A DNA stretch of 64,000 bases, from positions 372,001 to 436,000 of the forward strand of contig CASHTG010000016.1 of the NCBI GenBank assembly GCA_949357655.1. Reading direction: 5' to 3'. The position numbers and the translations under genes were made by a program. How positions within the stretch are numbered: position 1 is the first letter of the stretch; each line of letters opens with the position of its first letter. The stretch is from Parascedosporium putredinis (Eukaryota > Ascomycota > Sordariomycetes > Microascales > Microascaceae). The notes beneath the pieces were generated by a model. That model had not been told where the DNA came from, searched no databases, and saw only the letters and a program-made list of their open reading frames with translations. Of this stretch, positions 12,368-21,881 are shown one piece after another.

Positions 12368-12955
12368 TCAGAGATCCATAATCAGCTGGGGTGTGATCTT
12401 TTCCAGATCCTCGACCTATTCGGATCAAAGCACATTAGCAATGAGAAACTTCAATCCTCGTATAGGAGAGCGCATCTTCAAGCAGGAAGCGGGCAAGAAT
12501 CAGAGAAGGAAAAGCACAAGGAAAAATGGGAGAGAGAGAGAAAGAAAAAGAGAAGAAGAAAAAAAGAACGTCATCTCACCTCCAAGAACCGCCCATCCCT
12601 CTCCTGCGCCGTCCTCGCAATCGCCTCCTGCACAAATATCTCAAAATACCGTCCCACCGCCCGGTTCGCCGCCTTGGACATGCGCGTATCCTCCTTCCGG
12701 AAGGCCTCGTGCAGGATCCGCGTGAGCAGCTCGTCCGGTATCTTGGCGGCCCCGTCCTCCTGATGGCCTCCGTCCGACTCCACCTCGGCGTCCGCGTCCG
12801 CGTTCGCGTTCGTGTCCCCGGCCCTGCTCCCCGGCTGAGGCCCCTGCCCCCGCGCGACGGTTATCGCGGTCGGCGCCTGCGTCGGCACTCGGACGCGGCC
12901 GTGGCCGGGCGCCTGATGCGGCCTTGCCGCCCCGAGCGGTGGAGGCACGAGGCAT
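12368..12955 (-). CDS. CENP-X / MHF2 histone-fold protein (frame break)
   Basis: Small histone-fold subunit of the CENP-S/CENP-X (MHF1/MHF2) complex, which acts at kinetochores and with FANCM-type helicases at stalled forks. Exon 1 contains IPDELLTRILHEAFRKEDTR, SKAANRAVGRYFEIFVQEAI and ARTAQERDGRFLE. Exon 2 (12368-12415) supplies VEDLEKITPQLIMDL and the stop. Together these cover the whole family fold. The intron has a GTGAGA donor at 12579 and AATAG acceptor at 12416, both phase 0. The only ATG with a sensible N-terminus (MPRASTARGGKAAS, at 12955) is in another frame, so the frame changes in the low-complexity R/G/A/D-rich N-terminal part (about 12830-12950). The reading frame is two bases short overall. 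The N-terminus is therefore uncertain; the fold is not. Confidence 0.82.
12416..12579 (-). other. Intron of the CENP-X gene
   Basis: GTGAGA donor and AATAG acceptor, 164 nt, phase 0 between FLE and VEDLEK. Its plus-strand copy is strongly A/G-rich, so the transcript strand is pyrimidine-rich, including near the donor. Confidence 0.85.
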
Positions 12956-13639
12956 TGGCTCGGAAAGGGTCGAACACACGTGTGGCCGTAGTACCCGCGG
13001 AGTGGCTAATTCAACTGGTAAAGGCAAGGCGAACGCGATGCTCTCACAGAATGGTGTTGCAGGTACGAGTCGGAAGACACTCGCTGCCAGAGAACAAGAA
13101 CGCGGCACGTCTGGGTGGGTTATTTGTACCGGAGGTGGGGCGAAAGTTAGGGACCGTTGAACTACATTGCACCCGCGGATAGACGCCAGAGCACGTGAGC
13201 AAGCTCTCCAGCCTGGAGCTGCAACCATCGAGGTTTTGCTAGTCCCTCAGAGTGCAGCTGCACAGCAAGAGGAAATGGCGCGGACAGCCGGTAAAGCAAA
13301 AGTCACCAAATTAAACATACATTTTCACAGATGCACAAGTCAAAGGATGGATTTCAATAGAATCAAGGGAAATTTGCGGTAAGGTTATATTACAAGGGTT
13401 GACTGGTTGGCCCATTACTCCAGCACCAGAAGTAAAGGAAACAAAGTCGAAAAGAAACCCTAAAAGCCGGCTGCTCAAAATGCCAAAGAGAAGCCCTTCC
13501 CAGCAGTCTCCCTCATGCAACTTCTTCCATCTTCCGTTGGAATAAACAAAGCAAACAGTCATCCATTTTTTTACCCCTTCTATTGCAACCACACCCACTG
13601 TCCTAAACGATTGCCGACACCTGTGTAATCATGACACGC
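12956..13639. other. Intergenic between CENP-X and ADP/ATP carrier
   Basis: Two minus-strand genes in tandem. The stretch contains the CENP-X promoter side and the 3' region of the carrier. A B-box-like GGTACGAGTC near 13062 has no tRNA cloverleaf around it. No coding frame was recognised. Confidence 0.55.
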
Positions 13640-15132
13640 TTATTTGAAGGCCTTGCCGAAGATGAGGACCTGGAGCTGATCGTAGATGGAAAGGACACCA
13701 GCACCGGCAACACCACGGAGAATGTTGGCACCGGCACCCTTGAAGAGAGCGGACACCCTCCTTGGCGATAATCTGGGAAGCAGCATCGAAAGAGCTCTTG
13801 TACTTGACGGCCTCACCGGAAGTCATCATCATGCGACGACGGATGGTGTCAAGAGGGTAAGAGGCGATACCGGCACCAGTGGTGACGCACCAACCGAGGA
13901 GGAAAGAGGCAAGGAAGTTGTTGGCGAGGGTACCAGTGAGGACGACAGGCTTGATGGAATCGTACATGCCGAAGTAGAGACCACGGTAGACGATAATACC
14001 AGCGACGGAGGGCATGAAACCACGGTAGAGACCGGCAATACCGTCGGAAGCAAGAGTCTTGCGGTAGACGTCAATGAGACCGTTGAACTGGCGGGCGCCA
14101 CCACCCTTGGCGCTCTTGGCGTCGTTGGCAAGACGAGTACGAGCGTAATCAAGGGAGTAGACGAAGAGGAGGGAAGTGGCACCAGCGGCACCACCGGAGG
14201 CAAGGTTACCAGCCATCCACCACCAGTAGCCATCACGCTCCTTCTTGAAACCGAACATCTTCTTGAACTTGTCGCGGAAAGCGAAGTTCAAGGCCTGGGT
14301 AGGGAAGTAACGGATGACGTTGGCGGTGTTACCACGCCAGAGGACATGACACCCTCATCGGCGATGGTCCTGCGGAAGCAGTCGGTGATACCGTTGTACT
14401 TGCGGTCGAGACGGCCCTGCTTGAGCATCTCATCCTATAGTGGTTGTTAGCAAATGAAGTCTGCAAGCTGATAGTGTGCCCGTCATCGGTTGCCAAACTC
14501 CTTGGCAAGCACGACAACAAGTGGACACGATGGAACTGTGACAACTAACCTGGTTCTGGATGAGAAGCTTGACACGCTCGATGGGAGCGGCAGCAGTCTT
14601 CGAGACGGCGGCGGAAACACCACCCACTGTGTTGCTAGTTAGTCGAGCTGTTCATAGTATTGGATGCCGGCATCGGCGTCGTGGCGCGAAAAGACGAAGG
14701 GTGTAGTTTGATAGAGAGACGCGGCAAAGCCAGCGCTCAATGGTGAAACGTACTCAAGAAGTCAATCATGAAGGGCTAATAGATGATTCCATGTTAGCGA
14801 ATGTGTTCTGATGGCAAGTTGGTTGATGGATGCGAGGAAGAAAACTTTTCTCTTCCCCAAACACCCGGCAGTCCTCGGATCGCCGAGGCCATCGCCGCCA
14901 GGGCTAAGCTCGCAGGAGCTTCCATCTCGGGCCATTACCGGTGCCAATTGGGCGTGGGTGATGGCCATCGAGATGCCGCCAGAAGGCAGAGATGGCATGC
15001 AACCGACAAATCGCGTGCGGATGCCGTGGCACCGTCGAGCGAGTCGGCGACGATGGCAACGAAACGAGGATGCAGGAACAAGGGCGACGAGGGAGAACTT
15101 ACCGGAAGCCCGAAAATCTTGTTGTCAGACAT
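13640..15132 (-). CDS. Mitochondrial ADP/ATP carrier (two frame breaks)
   Basis: Inner-membrane antiporter exporting matrix ATP for ADP. Four exons: complement(13640-14434, 14550-14626, 14754-14775, 15103-15132). Exons 1-3 read MSDNKIFGLP, PFMIDFL and MGGVSAAVSKTAAAPIERVK. Exon 4 starts DEMLKQGRLDRKYNGITDCF and carries the ADP/ATP-carrier signature RRRMMM after the third-repeat PLDTIR motif. The protein is three mitochondrial-carrier repeats of about 100 residues. All intron phases agree. Within exon 4 the frame breaks twice: one C missing at about 14341 (before the WRGN motif) and a two-base gap in a CT repeat at about 13747. With these three bases the gene is 927 nt (308 residues), the normal size. 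The gene is essential in aerobic fungi, so real disruption is unlikely. Exon 2 is only 22 nt. Confidence 0.93.
14435..14549 (-). other. Intron 3 of ADP/ATP carrier gene
   Basis: GTTAGT donor, CTATAG acceptor, 115 nt, phase 0 between IQNQ and DEML. Confidence 0.88.
14627..14753 (-). other. Intron 2 of ADP/ATP carrier gene
   Basis: GTACGT donor, ACACAG acceptor, 127 nt. It splits the Met codon of the MGGVS motif (A|TG). Confidence 0.88.
14776..15102 (-). other. Intron 1 of ADP/ATP carrier gene
   Basis: GTAAGT donor, TATTAG acceptor, 327 nt. It is by far the longest intron in the gene, directly after codon 10, a common place for a regulatory 5' intron in highly expressed fungal genes. Confidence 0.85.
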
Positions 15133-15226
15133 GGTGAAGGCTCGGTTAGGACAATGAATCTCGACCGAAAAAAAAAAAGAGAAAGAGCGGAGATTGATTC
15201 CGGATGAAAGGAAAGGAGGGGAGAGG

Positions 15227-15234
15227 GTATTTAA
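15227..15234 (-). promoter_or_regulatory. Possible TATA-like element of ADP/ATP carrier
   Basis: The minus strand reads CTTAAATA about 100 bases upstream of the start codon, downstream of no other gene. Inference from position only. Confidence 0.35.
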
Positions 15235-17096
15235 GGTGTCGTTGTGAAACTGCTTTCAACAGCGATTTTTTTGTTTTGGGAAGATGAGCAGGAGGAAAAA
15301 ATTTTAGGATACGAACACCTTTCGGACTTTTGGCCGGCTGGGACTAAAAAGAGCGCAGGGACCATTGGGTGCCCCCACCTGTTGCTCCTTTGGTCCACTG
15401 GCACTGGCTGGAACCAGTGGCAGCCTCTCCCTTCTGCCAATAACTCCCACAAGTCCATGTACCCAGTAACCTCGCCTCCCGCTAGCCCAGCCGCCCGGCT
15501 ACTTCCACAGCAACGCGCTCCACAGAAATTCAGGAGGTACCCTACCGACCAAGATATCTAGCCGATTTGCTCCGAGAATTTCTCGGACCAAGCCCATCTC
15601 ACTCATTCTCGCTCATTCCGCACTGTACGGTAGTGACCTTTTCTCGCGTCTGACGCGCCCTCAGAGGCCCCGTAACGCCCAGTATGGAATGTACTGTTTC
15701 GGCATGCGTGGAAAACGCTGACGAGATGAATCGCAATCGAAAATGGACGGACTCTTTTTTTCTTCTTTTCTACTGTCACCCGCGGCTAAGCACGGAGGGC
15801 AGGCAGATGGATCTGGGCCATCGAAAACTGGTCTGCCTCGATTTCAAAACGCTGCTTACCCTCTGGTAATCACAGTTGAGCTGAGGAAAGTACGTCAGAA
15901 AAGTGTTTTTGATCACCAGGACAGGAGGTGGCTGGCCGTAGTAGACGTCAAAATTTTCTTTGGGTTAGATAGCAAGGTTTTTACTTTTCCTTGATGCCAC
16001 TTTTGCTTTGCGCTGCCAAATGATTGAGGTAAATCCGGCTTTTTTCACTGTATTACCCCTTCTTTCGTTTTTCCTCTCTTGTTCCTGGTGCCAAATTCCA
16101 TCTCCCGGGTAGTACACAGTACGCGGCACGGTCGTTGTCTCTTTCAACGAATACCAATCTCGCATATCTCCGTAAGCCGTAGCCGTAGCCGGAGAGACGA
16201 GGTTAACAGCAGGAAGAAAAAAAAAAAAATTGGCCTCGCGTGCGGAGCCACACAGATCCCCCTTCTTTTGCCTCTGCGCCGTTCTGAATCGAAACGCCTG
16301 GCCGAGCCTCTAGCGGCGTCTTGCCTTATCTCCTTTTACCCCTACCCCATTAATTTCGATGCCCCTTTTCAGGAACTCGGGAAACAAAATCACATGTATG
16401 GGGCAGGACGAGGCGACCCATGTTCGATCTGCTCTCCCAAGACCCGTTGTTTGTATTGGACATGACAGGGATTAATTTTTGTTCTTTCTTCTTTTTGATG
16501 TGGTTCCATTCCATGGTCTTGTCACTTTTTTGCCTCGCCGGTTATAGGTCGCCCTGAATCCGGAGAAGGAATTGGCAAAGGGGCAATGAATCGTTGCCGT
16601 TGCCCACTTGTGCTGTGCGGCGTGGTGCGGTGCGGCGCGGTATTCTGATGTGCTATACTAGATTACTCTGTGTGCGTGCGTGTGCATAGTGTTTGTGTGG
16701 GTGCGTGAGCGCGTGGTTTTGAATCTTCTCTTCCAAGATCTTGTCCGCGTCACTTTGAACGGCCATCTCCATCTCAGGCTGCTTGCCCCTTGGCTCAGTC
16801 TCCCTCCTGGCACTCGCTGTCCTCTCTCGCTATGAGAACCCTGACTCGAGACCTGCCCCCTCGTGCACACTCTACCCTTTCTGTCATAGTACTGAGACAT
16901 CAGGGCCAGTTCCCCTTTCGATCCTTGATTCAAAGGACTGTCAGGAGCGGAAACTCAAGTCCGTCGGGCCAACCCCCTGCTTGCGGCACCACCATAGGCG
17001 CAATACCGACCGAGAAGCGGCGTGGGTTTCCATCCAAATTTGGGAGCCGAAGCGCGTATGAGGAATAGACGCCGCATCCGTTTGCCCGCCGAGTCG

Positions 17097-17103
17097 TATA
17101 TAA
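17097..17103 (+). promoter_or_regulatory. Orphan TATA box
   Basis: TATATAA in otherwise GC-richer DNA. The ATG just downstream opens only an 11-codon frame, and no gene follows on the plus strand until 19110. It may drive a noncoding transcript or be chance. Confidence 0.25.
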
Positions 17104-17999
17104 ACATGGACGCCTCGAAGGAGCGTTCACGGTACCCCTAACTCGCCCATCATCTGTCGGGAAATTGGCTGTGTCCGGACCGTCGCGATACCAGTTTTCC
17201 TTTGTGAGGCATTCCCTTGAGGGTTCAAAAAGGAGAAAGAGTCGAGAGAAAAAGGATGGAAAGTGAAGTGCTGTTCAAGTGAGGGTCCCTTGCGCTCTCA
17301 AATACTGTGATGTCCAATCCCATACCCTCCTCTTTCTAGCCGCCCCGTCGCCAGAGGTCAATATTGTTGGACTTGAAACCAGCAAAATCCAATTGCTGGG
17401 ATCCGTTGTCTATACCGAGGCAAATCGCGACCAAAGCTGGCCTCTTGATGGAGTTAACGATGCCAATTCGGATGCGCGGAAGCAGACCCTCTCTTGACCA
17501 TCTCGGACAGGATATGACGTGTGGTGTCGAGTTAATCCGTCGTTCGCTCCCCATCCGTACTTGGGAAGATAGCCAGAGACGACTCCCAAGCAGTCGGTGG
17601 CCCTGAGCACTTCATATCCTGGCTAAGATGTCTCGTCCACATGTCACAGTCATTGTATGTTGGGCAACAAAGAGTTGTTCATCGGGCGATTCTTCGGCCT
17701 GGTATTCGTATTTACTACCTTTCGATCAACGACGGTTTCCCGTGCGCAACGGGGGTATATCAAGACATGCGAGGGCAAACGAAAGGATGGTCGTTGCAAA
17801 CAAGGATGTATCATTTCCCTATGCTGGAGCGTGTCCGGGGCAAATGCCGCGCGGAGAGAGCAAACTCATTGTGAATGCATGCCCACTGCCAAAGCCGTCC
17901 GTCTAACTAACCCTCAGCCTGATATTTTGTTTTGATCAGAGTAACTCCTCCATGAACCCCAAAAAGATTTACATAACCGGCGTGAGAACTCCGTTGCAT

Positions 18000-18665
18000 T
18001 TATTCCGCAGCGACGACCGCGCGAGCTAAAGAAGACAAGTTGTGTTAGCGATCCGTTGATTATCCGTGAGGAGGGGCATGATCGTTGCGGGCTGCGGTGT
18101 CCACTGAGGAAGTTTGCAAGACTCGTCCAAAGTGCAATGGATAGATAGTCCCGGATGGTGGGGTTGTGACATACTGTAAATCTTCATCTTGCTGTGCTCA
18201 ACAACGGGCTTGATGAGACCCCTCTCCTCGAGATCCTTGATGCACTTCCTGGCGAGAGAGCCGTTGATCTTCATGCGGTCGACAAGAGTGGCGACGGTGA
18301 CGAGACGGTAAGACTGAACATCCTTGGTGAGCTTCTCGGAGGTGGCCTTGTCGAGAATGACGGCGTGCTGGGCCTTGTCCTTGACCTTGCCCTTGGACCT
18401 AATCACATCGTGTCTCGTCAGCAAGTTGACTTCTCCTCCGTGAAGTGATCTTCATCAATCTCGTCCTCGGACGGGCGAGGGGCAGCCCGCCGAGGGCGGC
18501 GGCGGAAATCGTGAGGAATATGGTTAAATGAAGACATACCACTTCTTCTTTTGCTTCTTAGCTCCAGTAGCAGGCGCCTGTGGTGAGGGTTAGCATCGTG
18601 CTTGCAGAAAGCATCGCAGGACCAAAGTCCTCGATCTCGTTAGGCGAGGTTATCGACCATACCAT
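18000..18665 (-). CDS. 40S ribosomal protein S25 (eS25)
   Basis: Four exons, complement(18000-18025, 18175-18398, 18540-18577, 18663-18665), give an intact 96-residue protein. The first coding exon is the ATG alone (GTATGG donor). Exon 2 encodes APATGAKKQKKKW. Exon 3 carries SKGKVKDKAQHAVILDKATS, SYRLVTVATLVDRMKINGSL and the winged-helix ending HSKMKIY. Exon 4 ends TRAVVAAE. This is the full eS25 of the small subunit head, with all joins in phase and GT-AG sites. The Lys-rich N-terminus is typical. The start exon is inferred from phase and donor quality; a second ATG 5 bases downstream has a poorer donor. It is divergent from RPS5 across 444 bp. Confidence 0.94.
18026..18174 (-). other. Intron 3 of RPS25
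   Basis: GTATGT donor, CTTTAG acceptor, 149 nt. It splits a Thr codon (A|CT). Confidence 0.9.
18399..18539 (-). other. Intron 2 of RPS25
   Basis: GTATGT donor, GATTAG acceptor, 141 nt. It splits the Trp codon (TG|G) before SKGK. Confidence 0.9.
18578..18662 (-). other. Intron 1 of RPS25, directly after the start codon
   Basis: GTATGG donor, CCACAG acceptor, 85 nt. The transcript-strand sequence includes CTAACCC (18587-18593), the same heptamer as in the shared promoter. Confidence 0.8.
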
Positions 18666-19109
18666 TTTGTATATGTATTTACCGTTGGGTTGACGACTTG
18701 ACGTTGGGAGATTGAAAAAGAGGGCAAGAATTCTCAAGAGGCAACTCTTTACAGAACGAAGAGGGCCGCACATCCACACAGTTGTCTGACCACCCAGAAA
18801 GGCGGGAGGGCAAGCCCTACTAGCAATTCTGCGCGGTGGGGCTGGCCTGCCACCTCTAATTGGCCAGACGCGGAACCCCCAATTTTTTCCCTCCACACAG
18901 CAAAAGTGAGGGCTTCAATTCCACTCGGTCGAAAGTCTGCTACATTTTCCAATTACTGACCGACGACTAACCCTTCGACACCCCAACCCGAACTGCATTC
19001 CATAGAGTCGGTTGCGCCAAAGAACGAGGCCATCACCAGCAGCTCTCGTTCACTTCGCCTTTTCCTCTTCCTAACCCTTCCCTCCCCAGGAACAGTCAAT
19101 ACCGCCAGA
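18666..19109. promoter_or_regulatory. Shared divergent promoter of RPS25 and RPS5
   Basis: 444 bases separate the two start codons. On the plus strand CTAACCCTTC occurs at 18967 and 19071, and a third CTAACCC lies on the minus strand in RPS25 intron 1. CTAACCC/GGGTTAG is a telomere-repeat-like site of the Tbf1/Reb1 type known from fungal ribosomal-protein promoters. The part just upstream of RPS5 is pyrimidine-rich, as expected of ribosomal-protein transcription starts. Co-regulation is inferred from the arrangement. Confidence 0.7.
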
Positions 19110-20041
19110 ATGTCCGACGCCGGTGATATCGAAGTCGAGAACGTTGAGTCGTTCAACATCCTTCCCAAGGAGGTCGCCCAGGATCTCGGCACCGTCAAGC
19201 TTTTCGGTCGTTGGGACTACGACGTCGAAGTGCGAGACATCTCTCTCACGTATGCATCTCCATTTTCCCAAGAAATAGAAGCAGAGGAATGAAAGGAACG
19301 AAGAAGAAAAAAAAGAAGGAGCACAATGATAGCCATGAGCGACTATCCGCTTGCCCAAGAGCGAAAGCCACCGTGATCGAGCCAAGGATATCAGAGGAGA
19401 ACTGTCTAGCTAACCAAAACTCCCTTTTGGGGATATCTAGTGACTACGTCTCTCTCCGCAACCCCGTCTATGTCACCCACTCTGCTGGCAAGTATGCTGC
19501 CAAGCGCTTCCGAAAGGCCAACTGCCCCATCATTGAGCGTCTCACCAACTCCCTCATGATGCACGGCCGCAACAACGGCAAGAAGCTCATGGCCGTCAGG
19601 ATCGTCGCCCATGCCTTCGAGATCGTAAGCCTCCCCAACACTGCTAGAGCACAGAAAACAGAGCTCTTCAGTTTCGTGCATGTGAAGCCATCCGGATATC
19701 ATGTCTAACAATACCTCGTTTAGATCCACCTCATGACCGACCAGAACCCCATCCAGGTCGCCGTTGACGCCATTGTCAACTGCGGTCCCCGCGAAGACTC
19801 CACCCGTATCGGTTCCGCTGGTACCGTCCGTCGTCAAGCCGTCGATGTCTCTCCTCTCCGCAGGGTCAACCAGGCCATCGCTCTCCTCACCACCGGTGCC
19901 CGTGAGGCTTCTTTCCGCAACATCAAGTCCATTGCCGAGTGCCTCGCTGAGGAGCTCATCAACGCGGCGAAGGGAAGCAGCAACTCGTACGCCATCAAGA
20001 AGAAGGACGAGCTCGAGCGTGTGGCCAAGAGCAACCGATAA
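19110..20041 (+). CDS. 40S ribosomal protein S5 (uS7)
   Basis: Three exons, 19110-19249, 19441-19624 and 19724-20041, give an intact 213-residue protein. Exon 1 reads MSDAGDIEVENVESFNILPK, exon 2 begins DYVSLRNPVYVTHSAGKYAA, and exon 3 begins IHLMTDQNPIQVAVDAIVNC and ends KKDELERVAKSNR. This is eukaryotic RPS5 (bacterial S7 family), which binds the 18S rRNA 3' domain near the exit site. Splice phases (2 and 0) and GT-AG sites fit perfectly. The start context is GCCAGAATGTCC. Divergent from RPS25, which implies balanced expression of the two small-subunit proteins. Confidence 0.96.
19250..19440 (+). other. Intron 1 of RPS5
   Basis: GTATGC donor, ATCTAG acceptor, 191 nt, with an internal A-rich segment. 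It splits a Thr codon. Confidence 0.92.
19625..19723 (+). other. Intron 2 of RPS5
   Basis: GTAAGC donor, GTTTAG acceptor, 99 nt, with CTAACA as a likely branch point near its 3' end. Confidence 0.92.
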
Positions 20042-20877
20042 AGGATTTGGACCCGGAGTTTCTGGGGATTATTCGAAACTGTGGTTGTTGTCGTGGCTGG
20101 CATTCGGCGTGGTTCCTTGGCATCTTTTTTCCAAAAGCTGCTTTTGCATTTCTGCGTTAAGGGAGGGTCTTACGAGGAAATGGCATTTCTGTCAGATAGG
20201 GCTCATGGGAAATTCTTTTCAAAACGAGAAAGAGGACGCCCGGACTCGGTAGAGCAAAAAAATAAAAAGTCTCTAATTCAGTGTCCACCCAATTCTGAAG
20301 AAGCAGAAAAACTTTTGTTGTTTGTTCAAGTGTCACGATCATGATATCGGTCTACATTTACGCAATAGGAAGAAGAGAAGACATGAAAACTTTGGCTGTG
20401 CATTTTATTTCCTCAAAATTTCATGGGAGGTGGTTTATTTTTTATTTTGATTCCTCTACCTCTTCCTTTGGCTATCTACTCTCCATGTACCGAGGTAGTC
20501 GCGCTCCCCGTCATAACCTCGTGATACCGTCCGTGTCTGTCTGACATCTATCAGGACTCGCGATAGAGAACAAAAAGAGAAAAGGTACAGGAAAAGAAAA
20601 GGGACGGCGCCCAAAAAGGAAAGGCCTCATGTACTCCTTTGCTATAGGAGGGAGCAAAACATCAGCCTAGGGTTCGTATGTGCAGCTAGCTAGCCGTGTT
20701 GCCGTGTATATATTAGTTCAAAAGGCATTGACGCCCATCAACGGGTGTCGGCATGTAGGGTTGAAAAAATTCTTGATTCACCGGCAAAGTCGATACCACG
20801 CAGCTCACTCGTAAAAGCAGGTATCCCCAAGGAGAACCTCACCAAGCGTGCCAAGGCTCAAAGATTTCGAAGGCAGA
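20042..20877. other. Intergenic between convergent RPS5 and GNAT genes
   Basis: 3' flanks of two convergent genes. AATAAA-like A-rich sequence lies near 20260. No protein-like frame seen. Confidence 0.6.
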
Positions 20878-21881
20878 CTAAGACTCCGCAACGTCGCCTT
20901 GTTCAGCCGCGCCATCCCCAGCTTCACCCTCGAGGCCCATCTCCCGCCGCTGCTTCCTCTCCGCCTCGGCCTTCATCATCTTGGCAAAGGGATCGCCGGG
21001 GAACCCGACCGGGGCGATGACCTTCTTGCTAGGAAGGGGCTTATCGATCTCGAGGCGGAGAAACATGCCGACGTGGCGGATGCCCTCCTCCCACCAGACG
21101 CCCATGTCCTCGTCGACCCGGAACCCCCAGCGCGCCCACGTGGCGGCCACCTGCTCCTGGGCATGCGCGCACACGAGGCCCTTCCACTGTGGGACCGGCG
21201 CGTTGACGGCATCCAGGCGCGCGAGGCCCTTAGCCACGACGCTGGGGTCGAAGTAGTTTGGATTCTCCCGGAGCCACTCCACGGCGGAGCGGACGAGGAA
21301 GCCCGCCATGCCCTGCCCGCGAAACTCTTTGACGACGGCGAGGCGGCCCAGCTTCACGTAGGGTTCTTGACCGTCGTGAAAGGTGGTGGGCCGGTCGGCA
21401 AAGTAGCCCAGTTCGGTGCGGACCGGTTCCGCGGCGGCCGCCTCCTTCTGTCTGTCCGATTCCTTTGTATCCTTCTTCTTGCCCCCTTCCTCCGTCCCCT
21501 CTTCCATCTTGCCGCCCCAGTACTTGGCGCCGCTAACGGGGTGAGGGTCGTGCGGAAAAGGCACGATGCGAATAGTGCCGACGGGGACGCGGCGGGCGTC
21601 GCTGACGCGGGGCTCGACGACGTTGCCCTCGGCGTCGAGGACCTCTTCGCGAATGGTGCGGCGCACGCTCGCGTACACGCAAAGTGGGTGCTGCGGCTGT
21701 CGTCGTCGTCGAACTCGTTGTCGGCGGGGACGCCCTGCTCCTCCACAAAGACCTGCTCCCGGATCTCCATGGCGTCGAGGAAGATGGGGCTCACGGACTC
21801 GGACTGCTGGGCCCGGGGCAAGCCCCGTTTGTAGGCCCGCAGGTTGCTAGGTAGCAGGGTCGACAGGAACGGGGTCGCCAT
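20878..21881 (-). CDS. GNAT family N-acetyltransferase (one frame break)
   Basis: Intronless gene of 334 residues once one missing base is allowed for. The N-terminal part has the acyltransferase signature IREQVFVEEQGVPADNEF (about residues 40-57), typical of ElaA/YjcF-like GNAT enzymes. The acetyl-CoA binding motif A is LGRLAVVKEFRGQGMAGFLV, with the R-G-Q-G-M-A loop. A charged insert of about 30 residues (E/K/D-rich) sits between the two. The C-terminus (EAERKQRREMGLEGEAGDG) is disordered. The frame changes at about 21677, where GCGTGTAC follows the THF motif; one missing G restores a continuous 1005-nt frame. Substrate unknown; such proteins usually acetylate small amines. Confidence 0.82.

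Larger units (their letters stand above)
15133..17999. other. 2.9-kb intergenic region between carrier and RPS25
   Basis: The region upstream of the carrier and downstream of RPS25. No protein-like frame on either strand. It has an A run at about 16220-16230, a G/T-rich stretch at about 16670-16715, and a perfect TATATAA at 17097-17103 on the plus strand with no recognisable gene downstream. Confidence 0.55.

Noticed and set aside
13004..13072. tRNA-like segment with GGTACGAGTC
   Set aside because: D and T stems do not pair, and it lies in the CENP-X upstream flank.
13640..14434. ADP/ATP carrier as an inactive copy
   Set aside because: Introns, length and conservation are all normal. Only consensus-type deletions break it.
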